A stretch of DNA of 37,892 nucleotides, taken from assembly GCA_022824585.1 (NCBI GenBank), contig JAJDZN010000130.1, positions 1-37,892 of the forward strand, read 5' to 3'. This stretch comes from Bryobacterales bacterium. Its GTDB lineage: Bacteria > Acidobacteriota > Terriglobia > Bryobacterales > UBA6623. Under the pieces are notes generated by a model. It was not told the DNA's origin and did no database searches. It was given only the letters and a program-made list of their open reading frames with translations. Each line of letters opens with the position of its first letter. Within the stretch, counting starts at the first letter, position 1. Shown here piece after piece: positions 23,951 through 33,361 of the stretch. Both the position numbers and the translations under genes were made by a program.

Positions 23951-25348
23951 CTACGCGAGCAGCTTCTTCACTACATCGCCGGCCACGTCCGTGAGGCGGA
24001 AGTCCCGCCCTTGGAAGCGGTAGGTCAGCCGTGTGTGGTCGAATCCCAGCAGGTGCAGGATGGTGGCGTGCAGGTCATGCACGTGTACCTTGTCCTCCAC
24101 CACGTTAAAGCCCAGCTCGTCGCTCTTGCCGATCGTGGTGCCGGGTCTGATGCCGCCCCCTGCCATCCACATCGTGAAGGCGTTGGGGTGGTGGTCGCGG
24201 CCGTCGTCGGTGCCGCCCTGCACCATCGGCGTGCGCCCGAACTCGCCGCCCCAAAGCACAAGCGTGTCGTCGAGCAGGCCGCGCTGCTTGAGGTCGCTTA
24301 CCAGGGCGGCGCTGGCCCTGTCGGTGTCCCGGCAGTTCTTCTTCAGGCCAGAGATGAGGGACCCGTGCTGGTCCCACGACTCGTGGAACAATTCCACGAA
24401 GCGCACGCCGCGTTCGACCAGCCTGCGCGCCAGGACGCAGTTGTTGGCGAACGATGGACGCCCCGGCTCGGCCCCGTACATGTCGAGCACGTGCTGTGGC
24501 TCTTGGGAAATGTCCATCAGCTCCGGCGTGCTCGCCTGCATGCGGTAGGCCATTTCGAAGGAACTGATCCGGGTCTCGATCTCGGGATCGCCGACTTCTC
24601 GCAGGCGCATGCCGTTCAGGCGTCCGAGCGCGTCCAGCGAGTCGCGCTGGAGCCGGCGGTCGACGCCGGCCGGATTGGACAGATACAAGACCGGGTCGCC
24701 GCTGGTGCGGAACTGCACTCCCTGGTACATGGACGGCAGGAAGCCGCTGCCCCAGTTGGAGTTGCCGCCGCTGGGGCCTTTCTGGCCTGAACTGAAGACC
24801 ACGAATCCCGGCAGGTCGCGGGATTCGCTGCCCAGCCCGTACAGCGTCCACGCTCCCATTGACGGCCGCCCGAACTGCTGCGTTCCGGTGCTCATCATGA
24901 CTTGGGCAGGGGCGTGGTTGAACGCATCGGTCACTAGGGACTTCACGATGGCGATGTCGTCGGCTATTGCGGCAGTATGCGGGATCAGTTCGGACAGCTC
25001 GGCCCCGCTCTCGCCATGCCGGGCGAACTTGAACTTTGGCCCGAGCAGCGTCGAGTTCGGGTCGATAAAGGCCGCGCGGTAGCCCTCCAGCAGGCCCGCC
25101 GGCGGTAGCGTGCCCTCGTGCTTGGCCAGTTCCGGCTTGTTGTCGAACAGTTCGAGGTGGCTCGGACCGCCCCCCATGAAGAGGAAGATCACGTTCTTCG
25201 CGGTCGGGGCGTGGTGTGGCTGCTTCGGTGCCAGCGGGTCCGCGGCCTGCAGCATGTCGCGCAACGCGACGGCGCCCAGCCCGACGCCGCACTGCTGCAG
25301 GAACCAACGCCTTGCCAGCGGGCTAGAGGTGGCATGCGAGCGCAACAT
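23951..25348 (-). CDS. DUF1501 family protein, Tat-exported sulfatase-like
   Basis: The 465-residue protein has a twin-arginine-type leader ([18 protein letters not shown]). It belongs to the DUF1501 family, which has an alkaline-phosphatase/sulfatase-like fold. Family phrases are [24 protein letters not shown] near the start, [65 protein letters not shown] and [18 protein letters not shown]. The conserved His/Asp residues in the last pieces probably bind metal. These proteins are nearly always paired with PSD1/DUF1549-DUF1553 cytochromes, as here: the partner gene ends three bases upstream. The pair is thought to act in periplasmic breakdown of complex carbohydrates or sulfated compounds, but the reaction is not established. 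Confidence 0.9.
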   Translation of the reverse strand: MLRSHATSSPLARRWFLQQCGVGLGAVALRDMLQAADPLAPKQPHHAPTAKNVIFLFMGGGPSHLELFDNKPELAKHEGTLPPAGLLEGYRAAFIDPNSTLLGPKFKFARHGESGAELSELIPHTAAIADDIAIVKSLVTDAFNHAPAQVMMSTGTQQFGRPSMGAWTLYGLGSESRDLPGFVVFSSGQKGPSGGNSNWGSGFLPSMYQGVQFRTSGDPVLYLSNPAGVDRRLQRDSLDALGRLNGMRLREVGDPEIETRISSFEMAYRMQASTPELMDISQEPQHVLDMYGAEPGRPSFANNCVLARRLVERGVRFVELFHESWDQHGSLISGLKKNCRDTDRASAALVSDLKQRGLLDDTLVLWGGEFGRTPMVQGGTDDGRDHHPNAFTMWMAGGGIRPGTTIGKSDELGFNVVEDKVHVHDLHATILHLLGFDHTRLTYRFQGRDFRLTDVAGDVVKKLLA

Positions 25349-25351
25349 CTG

Positions 25352-28300
25352 TCATTCCCTCGTAATCGCTTCGTCCAAGTTCAACAGCACGCGAGAAACG
25401 GCTGTCCAAGCGGCGAGCTCGGCGGTATTGCCGGCTGCCGTCTCCGGCTCCGATGGTTGTTCCCCGAAGGCCAGCTGGGCTGCGTCGAGCCCGCCGGCCT
25501 GCAGGCGTTCGCGCTGGCTGCCCAGCAGGGCGACCAGTTCGGATCGTTCCGAATCGCTGGGCGCGCGCGCCAGCACGCGCCTGAACGCGTAGTCGATGCG
25601 TTCCGGATCGTCCGCGCCACCCTCGTCCAGCGCCCTGCGGCCCAGCTCACGGGCAGCTTCCATGAATACGGGCTCGTTGAGAGTGACCAGCGCCTGAAGC
25701 GGAGTGTTGGAGCGGTCGCGCTTCACGCAGGCGAAATTCCCGGTGGGGGTGTCGAAGGTGTCGAGCACGGGGTAGGGCACGGAGCGGTACCGGAAGGCGT
25801 ACAGCGAGCGGCGATAGCGCTGCGCTCCGTTCTCCGTGTACCAGCGCTTGGGGCCGTAGCTCACGGGCGGCTGGAACAGGAATTCGGGAGCCGGAGGGTA
25901 CACGGGCGCGCCGCCGATCTGCGCGGTGAGCAAGCCGCTCGAGGCCAGCGCGATATCGCGGACCAGCTCGCCGTCGACGCGGAACCGCGCGCTGCGGGCC
26001 AGCAGGCGGTTGTTCGGGTCCAGCTCGAGCAGGCTCGGCGTGACGCGGGACGATTGGCGGTAAGTCTCCGACGATACGATCAGCCGGTGGATGTGCTTGA
26101 GGCTCCAGCCGTTCTCCATCAGTTCCACCGCCAGCCAGTCCAGCAGTTCCGGATGCGACGGATCGGCCGCCTGCCGCCCGAGGTCTTCGGACGTCTCGAC
26201 AATGCCGGTGCCGAAATGGCCCTGCCAGAGGCGGTTCACAATGGCCCGCGCGGTGGTGGGCGAGTCGCGGTCGACCAGCCATTCGGCGAACGCTAGGCGG
26301 TCCGGCAACTCGTCGCGCTCGGGCATCGGATGCAGAAAGCCCGGAACGCCGGCTTGTACCCGCTCGGTCGGGCGCAGGAAATCGCCGCGTTGGAGGATGC
26401 TGGTCATGCGCGGCATCGGGCGCTCGTCCAGAACGAGCTGGGAACTTCCCTCCGGGTACTTGTCCCAAAGGTCCTCGATCTTGCGATTGGCGTCCGCCCA
26501 CTCGGCGACGGTTGTGCGCCAGTAGCCGAAAAGCGCCTCTTCCTGCTCCGGCGTGCGCTGGCCGCCGCGGGAGACGAGTTCCCGTATGTGTCTGGGCAGG
26601 GGATCGGCTTCGGCGTTTTCCGCGGCCGTGAACGACAGCCGGTACCTGCCCAGGTTCAGGGACTGGTTGTCGTCCGAGTTGTAGCCGCCGTGATTCATCG
26701 AGAGCTTGAACTTGACCAGCGTGGGCTCCTCGATCTCGAGCGGTTCGGCGAGCTCGAACACCGCCTTGCGCGGCATGTTGCGACGGCCCGGCCCGGGATC
26801 GGTGCTCCACGCGCTCATTGCGAAGCCATCGATGGCGAACCCGACGTCCCCTAGAATCCTGCGCTTGTGGTCCTTGTCCGGGAACAGGAACGGGTCGAGT
26901 ATCGACATCTCTGGGTTGACGTCGGCGGTGGCGCGTGCGATCTTAAGCGCCTTCCACTCCTCTGGGTCGCTCGCTGGCGCCACTTCGACTTCGAATTCCG
27001 TCAGCGCGGCGGTGCCCCGGAAGGAGCGGCCCGGCCCTCCCATCGGCAGCCGGGGATCAGGCAGCAGTTCGAGCCGGAACGCCCGAACCGTGCCTGGCTC
27101 CATTTGGGCCTCGGGCGTGACCACGCTGCGTGTTGGGGCGTAGCCTTGCGCCAGGATGGACTTGTCGGGCAGCACCTCGTACTTCTCGCCGCTGCCCAAT
27201 TTGATGTGCGTGTCCAGCACGGTCCATGGCGGCTGGCTGGTGGCCTCGGCCCGCTCCCATTCGGCCATCCGTTCGCGCCAGTCAGGGCTCAGCTCGCGCA
27301 GCCCGGCCTCGATCTCGCGCATCTCCGCGAAGATCTCGCTGCGCAGTCTGTCTTCGTCCGCGCTGTAGACCGCCTGCGTGGATTCGTGGGAGTTGTTGAC
27401 GTACGCGAACATCCGGTAGTAGTCGCGCTGGCTGATCGGGTCGAACTTGTGGTCGTGGCACTGGGCGCACTGCACCGTCAGGCCCAGCACGGCCTTGCCG
27501 ATGGCGTCCATGCGGTCGAACATGGCCTCCATGCGGAACTGCTCTGGATTGGCCCCGCCCTCTTCGTTGATCATCGAATTGCGCAGGAAGCCGGTCGCGA
27601 CTCGCTGCTGCTGGGCGGCACCAGGCAGCAGGTCGCCCGCGACTTGCTCGACCACGAAGCGGTCGTAGGGCATGTCCGCGTTGAGGGCGTCGACGACCCA
27701 ATCCCGGTAGAACCAGACTTGGCGCGGCTTGTCCTTCTCAAAGCCGTCAGAATCGGCATAGCGCGCAGCGTCGAGCCAGATGCGGCCCCAGCGCTCGCCG
27801 TAATGCGGCGATGCCAGCAGGCGATCCACCAGGCGTCCATAGGCGCCCGGAGCCGTGTCGTCCAGGTAATGCTGGGTATCTTCGAGCGAAGGGGGCAGCC
27901 CGGTCAGGTCGAGGCTGAGGCGCCGGATCAGGGTTTCCTTGCTGGCACGGGGAGACGCTTCCAGGCCTTCGGCTGCCAGCCTGGCCAGCACGAACCTGTC
28001 AATTGCATTCTCGGCCCTCTGGCCGTTGCTCAGCTGCGGCTCTTCCGGCCTCGTGGGCGGAACGAAGGCCCAGTGCTGGTTCAGTGCGGCGTCGGCCCCT
28101 CTGCCTTCCGGCCAGACCGCCCCGTCCTCGATCCAGGACTTGATCAGCGCGACCTCAGCGTCGCTGAGCTGGCCGCCCATGGGCATGCGGTTGCCCTCGC
28201 CAAGGCCGGCCACGCGCTGGTAGACGGAGCTCGCCTGCGCATCGTGCGGAATGATACGCGGCCCGCTTGGGCCGGTGCTGGTGGCCACGCTGCGAGAATC

Positions 28301-28447
28301 GAGCCGCAGCTGGCCGAATTGCTGCTGCTCGCCGTGGCAGCCGTAGCATTTGTCCCGAAAGATCGGCTCGATGTCGGCGGCAAAGTCGGCACCGCTAGCG
28401 ATGCCCAGGAACGCGACGAGGGTGCCGAACAACGATATTGTGCGCAT
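25352..28447 (-). CDS. PSD1 and planctomycete-type cytochrome C domain protein (DUF1549/DUF1553)
   Basis: Exported 1031-residue protein. A signal peptide (ISLFGTLVAFLGIASG) is followed at once by a cytochrome domain with the heme site C34-Y-G-C37-H38. Next come a DUF1549 domain from about residue 143 (AIDRFVLARLAAEGLEAS, LTGLPPS, YGERWGRIWLDAARYADSDG) and a middle carbohydrate-binding-like beta region. DUF1553 runs from about residue 715 to 985 (WLVDRDSPTTARAIVNRLWQ, RSNTPLQALVTLNEP). It is the first gene of a two-gene operon with the DUF1501 protein. The role is probably periplasmic oxidation or processing of polysaccharide; the substrate is unknown. A TATAAT lies 18 bases before the ATG. 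Confidence 0.9.
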   Translation of the reverse strand: MRTISLFGTLVAFLGIASGADFAADIEPIFRDKCYGCHGEQQQFGQLRLDSRSVATSTGPSGPRIIPHDAQASSVYQRVAGLGEGNRMPMGGQLSDAEVALIKSWIEDGAVWPEGRGADAALNQHWAFVPPTRPEEPQLSNGQRAENAIDRFVLARLAAEGLEASPRASKETLIRRLSLDLTGLPPSLEDTQHYLDDTAPGAYGRLVDRLLASPHYGERWGRIWLDAARYADSDGFEKDKPRQVWFYRDWVVDALNADMPYDRFVVEQVAGDLLPGAAQQQRVATGFLRNSMINEEGGANPEQFRMEAMFDRMDAIGKAVLGLTVQCAQCHDHKFDPISQRDYYRMFAYVNNSHESTQAVYSADEDRLRSEIFAEMREIEAGLRELSPDWRERMAEWERAEATSQPPWTVLDTHIKLGSGEKYEVLPDKSILAQGYAPTRSVVTPEAQMEPGTVRAFRLELLPDPRLPMGGPGRSFRGTAALTEFEVEVAPASDPEEWKALKIARATADVNPEMSILDPFLFPDKDHKRRILGDVGFAIDGFAMSAWSTDPGPGRRNMPRKAVFELAEPLEIEEPTLVKFKLSMNHGGYNSDDNQSLNLGRYRLSFTAAENAEADPLPRHIRELVSRGGQRTPEQEEALFGYWRTTVAEWADANRKIEDLWDKYPEGSSQLVLDERPMPRMTSILQRGDFLRPTERVQAGVPGFLHPMPERDELPDRLAFAEWLVDRDSPTTARAIVNRLWQGHFGTGIVETSEDLGRQAADPSHPELLDWLAVELMENGWSLKHIHRLIVSSETYRQSSRVTPSLLELDPNNRLLARSARFRVDGELVRDIALASSGLLTAQIGGAPVYPPAPEFLFQPPVSYGPKRWYTENGAQRYRRSLYAFRYRSVPYPVLDTFDTPTGNFACVKRDRSNTPLQALVTLNEPVFMEAARELGRRALDEGGADDPERIDYAFRRVLARAPSDSERSELVALLGSQRERLQAGGLDAAQLAFGEQPSEPETAAGNTAELAAWTAVSRVLLNLDEAITRE

Positions 28448-28465
28448 CGGAGGGGCTCGCCGACA

Positions 28466-28471
28466 ATTATA
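28466..28471 (-). promoter_or_regulatory. Putative -10 box for the PSD1-DUF1501 operon
   Basis: A perfect TATAAT (in GATATAAT, minus strand) lies 18 bases before the ATG at 28447, predicting a leader of about 12 bases. The region upstream is very GC-rich and no matching -35 box was found. Confidence 0.4.
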
Positions 28472-28525
28472 TCGCCGGATCCGGCCGCGCGGTCCGGCAA
28501 GACCGGCGCGACCGACGCCGAAGGC

Positions 28526-28558
28526 GCGCCTCCCGCGTGGTGGGGATACGGGAGGCGC
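28526..28558 (-). terminator. Hairpin after the htrA stop
   Basis: GCGCCTCCCG (28526-28535) pairs with CGGGAGGCGC (28549-28558) around a 13-base loop, 12 bases past the protease stop codon. The stem is ten GC-rich pairs without a T-tail, so it is a likely but not canonical terminator. Confidence 0.45.
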
Positions 28559-28570
28559 CGATGCGTAGGA

Positions 28571-30121
28571 CTACTCTGGAATCAGGCCGGCCTCGTACAC
28601 GGTGCGCCACGTCCGGCCGTCCCAGCGCAACAGCTTGAAAGCAACGTCGCTGCCCGGCTTCAGGCTTCTCTGGACTTCCCGCAGGTCTCGGATCGAATCG
28701 ATCGGCTCGCGGTTGACTTCAAGCACGACGTCCCTCTGTTGCAGGCCGATGTCCTCCGCGAAAGAATGCGCTTCTATCTGGGTGATCAAGACGCCGCCGC
28801 GCTCTCTGAGGCGCATCTGGTCGCGGCGCTCGGGGTCAATCTCTTGGACGGTCAGCCCGAAGCGGACGGCTGCCTCCTCGGCCTCCGACGGGTCAGCCTC
28901 GACTTCGCTCTGTTCCGCATACAGCTTGGCGCGATCCTGGATCTCGACGTCCAGTGTCAGAGTCTTGCCATCCCGAACGACCTCGATCGGCACGGTCTCG
29001 CCCACAGCGATCGCCGCTACCACTTCGATGAGCTTTTCGCCGGTGTCGATCTTCTCCCCGTCCACCGACACGATGATGTCCTCGGCGCGCATTCCGGCCC
29101 GCTCCGCCGGGCCGTCCTCGACCGTGCGCAATACGAACACGCCGCCGTCCGCGCCGTAGCTCCGGCTCAGCGACGGGCTCTGGTCGCCGCTGAACTCCAC
29201 GCCGATCGAGCCGCGCGAGACGCGTCCGAAGCGAACGATCTGGTTGTAGGTCTTGACGGCGATGTTAGATGCAAGGGCAAATCCGATGCCGTCGTAGCCG
29301 CCGGTGCGGGAGATAATCGCCGTGTTGATCCCGATGACCTCGCCGCGGATGTTGAGCAGGGGCCCGCCGCTATTGCCGGGGTTGATCGCCGCGTCAGTCT
29401 GCAAGAACTTCTGGAAGGGCCGACCTCCCCGCGCGGCGTTCATTTCGCGGGACAAGGCGCTGATGATTCCCACCGTGACCGTCTCGCGATATCCGAATGG
29501 GGATCCGATGGCGATGGCCCAGTCGCCGACGTTGGCCGCATCGGAGTTGCCGATCTTGGCCGCCTCCAAGCCGGTCTTGCCCTTGACATGGATGACGGCC
29601 AGGTCCGTCTCTGCATCGGCCCCGATCAAGGTCGCGTCATAGCGCTCGTCGTCATCGACGAATGAGACGCGAATGCGGTCTGCGTCGGCCACGACGTGGT
29701 GGTTGGTGATGATGTATCCCTTCGGGTCGACGATCACTCCAGAGCCTTGGCCGGAGCCGCGACGGGGCGGCGGGCCGGGGAGTGGCCCCTCTGGGAGTCC
29801 AAAGAATCGGCGAAACATGTCCTCCGGAGAATTGAACGGACCGGAGCCTTCGTCCTCTTCCTCGGTGCGGCTGGCCGGGATGTAGATGCTGACCACCGAT
29901 GGGCGCACCTGCTGGGCGAGTTCGGAGAACTGGTTCGCGACCGGCTCGGCCGCAGGCACTTCGAGCGGCGTGGCATCGGAGACAGGCTCCTTGGCCTCCG
30001 GCGCGGCGTCGACCGATCCAGAGATGATCGTGCCGATCAGGATCCCGGCCGTGAGAGTGCCGAAGATCAGTGCAATCGGAAGCAACCCAGAGTGTTGGAG
30101 GCGTTCGACCAGACTTCTCAT
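28571..30121 (-). CDS. Do/HtrA-family periplasmic serine protease (DegP-like)
   Basis: Envelope quality-control protease of 516 residues. One N-terminal hydrophobic segment (LLPIALIFGTLTAGILIGTII) acts as signal anchor, followed by a Pro/acidic linker. The trypsin-like domain shows the triad H142 (TNHHVV), D173 (ETDLAVI) and S251 (NPGNSGGPLL). Two PDZ domains follow: the first around GVFVLRTVEDGPAERAGMRA, the second around GVLITQIEAHSFAEDIGLQQRDVV. A flexible linker containing RRFFGLPEGPLPG resembles the LA loop of DegP. Single-gene unit: a hairpin follows the stop, and 175 bases separate it from the agmatine deiminase gene upstream on the same strand. Which of degP, degQ or degS it equals cannot be decided. 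Confidence 0.93.
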   Translation of the reverse strand: MRSLVERLQHSGLLPIALIFGTLTAGILIGTIISGSVDAAPEAKEPVSDATPLEVPAAEPVANQFSELAQQVRPSVVSIYIPASRTEEEDEGSGPFNSPEDMFRRFFGLPEGPLPGPPPRRGSGQGSGVIVDPKGYIITNHHVVADADRIRVSFVDDDERYDATLIGADAETDLAVIHVKGKTGLEAAKIGNSDAANVGDWAIAIGSPFGYRETVTVGIISALSREMNAARGGRPFQKFLQTDAAINPGNSGGPLLNIRGEVIGINTAIISRTGGYDGIGFALASNIAVKTYNQIVRFGRVSRGSIGVEFSGDQSPSLSRSYGADGGVFVLRTVEDGPAERAGMRAEDIIVSVDGEKIDTGEKLIEVVAAIAVGETVPIEVVRDGKTLTLDVEIQDRAKLYAEQSEVEADPSEAEEAAVRFGLTVQEIDPERRDQMRLRERGGVLITQIEAHSFAEDIGLQQRDVVLEVNREPIDSIRDLREVQRSLKPGSDVAFKLLRWDGRTWRTVYEAGLIPE

Positions 30122-30296
30122 GTTCGTTTAGACGCGCCAGCCATCCTAAAGGTTGTGCCTTGCGCCATCAACATTATTACCCAAGCGCATCGCAGGCTTG
30201 CAGGTGGCGCGCTCTTGGTGACCAGCTCCTACGTGATGAAGCCGGGACAGCGGCTCGGGCGACGATCCGGCGCGTCTGGATCTTGGACCTGCCGCG

Positions 30297-31370
30297 TCAC
30301 ACGCCGGGGTTGCGCTGTGGCGCGCGCGGCTGTTGCTGCGCTAGGCAGTGCAGAGCACCGAGCCCGAGCGCGATATCGACGCAATGCACGCCGCGCACTT
30401 CGCGATCCGGAAAGCACTCCCGCAGGATGCGGAGGGCCGCCGCATCATTGCTGTCGTTGAAGGTCGGTACCAGCACGGTATCGTTGGCGACGTAGAAGTT
30501 CGCATAGCTGGCTGGAAGCCTGTAGCCGTCAAACCACAAGGGTTGAGGCATCGGCAGTTCGACGATCTCGAGTGCCCGGCCGCGCTCGTCCCGCATCCCC
30601 CGCAGTCTGCGTAGATTGTCTTGCAGGGCCGCATAGTTCTCGTCTCGACGATCTGTCTCGACGATAGCTGCTACCCGGTTCCGGCCGACGAAGCGGGCCA
30701 GGGTGTCGACATGCCCGCCGGTGTCGTCGCCTGCGATCCCGCGGCCAAGCCAGAGCACATTCGTGGCTCCGAGGCAGTCTCGCAGCACGCGCTCGATGGC
30801 GTTTCGGGATAGCCCGGGATTGCGGGCGTGCCGCCCGTTTGCCAACAAGCACTGCTCCGTGGTCAGTATCGTGCCTTGGCCGTTGCTCTCTATAGCGCCG
30901 CCTTCCATCACGACGGTTCGGCCGTTCGCCGTGGGTTCTAGGACGCCGGCAGCGGACGAGTTCGCTACGTAGCGGCCGACCGTGCGGTCGGCTTGCCAAT
31001 TGTCGTAGCGGCCCCAGGCATTGAACGCCCAGCACACGGCATGGAGCTGGCCGTCCCGAAGGACAAATGTCGGGCCTGAGTCGCGCAGCCACGATCGGTC
31101 GGTCGATACCAGGTGCAGCTCGACGTGGTCTGGGTCCGCGCCGCTGCGCCTGAGCACGCTCCGCGCCCGCTCGGCCTCTCGCGAGTCGCGGACGAGCAGA
31201 CACACCCGTTCGCGGCCGCTCAGCAGACGCACGAATTCGGCGAATGCCCAGCGCACCGCCGACAGCTTTCCCGGCCAGTCGCTCCGCGAGTGCGGATAAG
31301 CCAGCCATGTGGCATCGTGCGGTTCCCACTCTGCCGGCATGCGAGTGGCACTGCCTGCAGACTCGCTCAC
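30297..31370 (-). CDS. aguA: Agmatine deiminase
   Basis: Converts agmatine to N-carbamoylputrescine and ammonia, the first step of the agmatine route to putrescine. The 357-residue product fits the family length. Motifs: MPAEWEPHDATWLAYPH at the start, RDSGPTFV, VMEGGAIESNGQGTILTTE, GDDTGGHVDTLARF, VPTFND and the nucleophile Cys342 in GALHCLAQQQP (family consensus GGIHCITQQQP). The GTG at 31370 was chosen because it overlaps the stop of aguB as GTGA and has a GGAG nine bases upstream; the ATG at 31340 is the alternative. It is the last gene of the run shc-hpnH-adh-aguB-aguA. The next enzyme of the pathway is encoded directly upstream. Confidence 0.93.
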   Translation of the reverse strand: MSESAGSATRMPAEWEPHDATWLAYPHSRSDWPGKLSAVRWAFAEFVRLLSGRERVCLLVRDSREAERARSVLRRSGADPDHVELHLVSTDRSWLRDSGPTFVLRDGQLHAVCWAFNAWGRYDNWQADRTVGRYVANSSAAGVLEPTANGRTVVMEGGAIESNGQGTILTTEQCLLANGRHARNPGLSRNAIERVLRDCLGATNVLWLGRGIAGDDTGGHVDTLARFVGRNRVAAIVETDRRDENYAALQDNLRRLRGMRDERGRALEIVELPMPQPLWFDGYRLPASYANFYVANDTVLVPTFNDSNDAAALRILRECFPDREVRGVHCVDIALGLGALHCLAQQQPRAPQRNPGV

Positions 31371-32287
31371 TCGCCGGATCTCCGAGTCAACTGGCCGTAA
31401 GCGTCGATCCTTCGGTCCCGCAGGAAAGGCCAGTCGCGCCGCGTCTGCTCGATTTCCGCCCGCTCGCAGTGGGCGAGCAAGACTTGCTCCGCGCCGCCCG
31501 CCTCCGCGACGATCGAGCCGAACGGGCCCGACACGAACGACCTGCCCCAAAACTCCAAGCCGGCGTAGCCGGGCGGCCGCGAGGGTGAGCTGTCGAGGAT
31601 GCGTTCCGTGCCCGTCCGGTTGACCGCCGCGACGAAGGCGCCATTCGCGATCCCATGGGCGCGCTGGGCGATGCTCCAAGCTTCCCATTGGCGCTCGCCC
31701 CATTCCTCCTTTTCGCGCGGGTGCCAGCCGATGGCCGTCGGGAAGACTAGGAACTCCGCACCGGCGAGCGCTGCCAAGCGCGCTGCTTCGGGGAACCACT
31801 GGTCCCAGCAGATCAGCGGCGCGATTCGACCGAACTTGGTCGAGAAGACTCTGAATCCCAGATCGCCGGGTGTGAAGTAGTACTTCTCGTAGTACAGCGG
31901 ATCGTCGGGGATGTGCATCTTCCGATACGTTCCCAGCAGGCCTCCGTCGGCGTCGATGACCACGGCCGAGTTGTGGTAGATTCCGGCCGCCCGGCGCTCG
32001 AACACCGAGCCCACGATCACGATTCCATGGCTCCGAGCCGCCGCTGCAAGCGCTTCGGTGGTGGGTCCCGGCACCGCCTCCGCCAATTCGAAGTTGTCCG
32101 GGTTCTGCTCTTGGCAGAAATACTGTGTCAGGAACAGTTCGGGCAGGCAGACCACCTGCGCCCCCCGCCTCGCGGCTTCGTCGATCGCCAGCAGGGCCTT
32201 GTCGAGATTCGCCGCGGGGTCGGGTCCACACGCCATTTGCACCAGCCCTAAGGTGGTGGTCTGCGCTGTGGATTGGACGCCGGTCAA
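31367..32287 (-). CDS. aguB: N-carbamoylputrescine amidohydrolase
   Basis: Nitrilase-superfamily enzyme that splits N-carbamoylputrescine into putrescine, CO2 and ammonia, the step after aguA. With the TTG start at 32287 it has 306 residues, the usual length. The catalytic triad is E50 (VVCLPELF), K123 (YRKMHIPDD) and C160 (PLICWDQWFPE). The family-typical YYEKYYFTPGD and the ending HREKEEWG-like GWHPREKEEWG are also present. The start overlaps the stop of the upstream alcohol dehydrogenase (TTGA), and the stop overlaps the start of aguA (GTGA), so translation is probably coupled along the three genes. A longer upstream frame exists but lies inside the dehydrogenase gene and has no resemblance to the family. 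Confidence 0.93.
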   Translation of the reverse strand: MTGVQSTAQTTTLGLVQMACGPDPAANLDKALLAIDEAARRGAQVVCLPELFLTQYFCQEQNPDNFELAEAVPGPTTEALAAAARSHGIVIVGSVFERRAAGIYHNSAVVIDADGGLLGTYRKMHIPDDPLYYEKYYFTPGDLGFRVFSTKFGRIAPLICWDQWFPEAARLAALAGAEFLVFPTAIGWHPREKEEWGERQWEAWSIAQRAHGIANGAFVAAVNRTGTERILDSSPSRPPGYAGLEFWGRSFVSGPFGSIVAEAGGAEQVLLAHCERAEIEQTRRDWPFLRDRRIDAYGQLTRRSGE

Positions 32288-33318
32288 GGCTGTAGCACGA
32301 CCTTCGTCAGGCCCGGCTCGCGGGCGTACAGCCGGTCGAACATCTCCGGCCCCCGTTCGAGCGGCACAGACGCGCTCACGACCGGGCGGACTTGGATGGC
32401 TCCGCGCTGCATCAATTCGAGGCAGGCCGGATAGTCGTTCGACGACGCGCACGAGCCCAGCACGTCAACTTCCCGCGTGACCACATCCTGCAGCGGGAAC
32501 GAGACCGTTGGCGTCACGTTGCCGATCAGCGTCACCTTGCCGCCCTTGCGCACGCTGTTCAGAGACATCGCGACCGTCGCATCCGCGCCGACCGCTTCCA
32601 GCACCACATCTGCCCCGATACCGCCTGTCATCTTGCGAATCTCTGCCGGCACATCCGCGGCTTCGCCGGCTTGGATGGTGTGGTCCGCGCCCAGACGCTT
32701 GGCCAGTTCCAAGCGATCCGCCGCAAGGTCGGCCGCTACGATGCGGCCGCAGCCGGCGCTGCGCAAGGCCTGCAGGGTCAGCAGCCCGATCATCCCGGCC
32801 CCTACTACGAGTGCCGTATCGCCCAGGGCAGGTTGAGTGCGGCCAACCGCATGCACCGCCACTGAAACCGGCTCGACCATCGCCGCTTCGTCAAACTCCA
32901 CTCCGTCCGGTATGCGGAACACGATGTGCTGAGGCACGGCGACGTACTCCGCGAAAGCGCCGTGGCGGCGGTAGTCTTCGCAGGAAACTCCCAGCACGCG
33001 GCGGTTCTCGCACAGATTGGGACGCCCCGCGCGACAGAAGGCGCAGTTGCGGCAGCAGATCATCGAGTCAAACGTAACGCGGTCGCCCGGCTCGAAGGAC
33101 TGCACCGCGGCGCCGACTTGCGCGATTTCGCCGGCGGCCTCGTGGCCCATGATCAGCGGCGGTATGCGGCGCCCGCTGCTGCCGTCGTAGCCATGGACGT
33201 CACTGCCGCAGATGCCGCACGAGCGCACCCGGATCAAGACTTCGTCCGGTTCGATTCGCGGCTCCGGCACCTCTTCCAGGTCGAGCCGCCTGTACTCGTT
33301 CAATACCAGTGCTTTCAT
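32284..33318 (-). CDS. Zinc-dependent medium-chain alcohol/polyol dehydrogenase
   Basis: NAD(P)-dependent MDR enzyme of 344 residues. Catalytic zinc ligands are C37 (GICGSDVHGYDG) and H59-E60 (MGHEAAG). A structural zinc site is formed by C89, C92, C95 and C103. The Rossmann motif is VVGAGMIGLLTLQAL, and the loop EPVSVAVHAV is typical. Closest family style is sorbitol/galactitol-phosphate/threonine dehydrogenase; the substrate cannot be told from sequence alone. The position is odd: 43 bases after hpnH and overlapping aguB by four bases, so it bridges hopanoid and putrescine genes. It might act on a hopanoid side chain or a polyamine-related aldehyde; that is speculation. Confidence 0.88.
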   Translation of the reverse strand: MKALVLNEYRRLDLEEVPEPRIEPDEVLIRVRSCGICGSDVHGYDGSSGRRIPPLIMGHEAAGEIAQVGAAVQSFEPGDRVTFDSMICCRNCAFCRAGRPNLCENRRVLGVSCEDYRRHGAFAEYVAVPQHIVFRIPDGVEFDEAAMVEPVSVAVHAVGRTQPALGDTALVVGAGMIGLLTLQALRSAGCGRIVAADLAADRLELAKRLGADHTIQAGEAADVPAEIRKMTGGIGADVVLEAVGADATVAMSLNSVRKGGKVTLIGNVTPTVSFPLQDVVTREVDVLGSCASSNDYPACLELMQRGAIQVRPVVSASVPLERGPEMFDRLYAREPGLTKVVLQP

Positions 33319-33361
33319 CTTGATCCAGTGTCGCCCAGGCGAGGGTCGTTATGCGCCTCTG

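Noticed and set aside
26867..29665. 932-codon open frame on the + strand opposite the PSD1 and HtrA genes
   Set aside because: Antisense shadow created by high G+C; the minus-strand frames carry clear heme, DUF1553, protease and PDZ motifs.
31371..32231. N-terminal extension of aguA to 32231
   Set aside because: The extra text is an out-of-frame reading of aguB; agmatine deiminases begin near MPAEWEPH.
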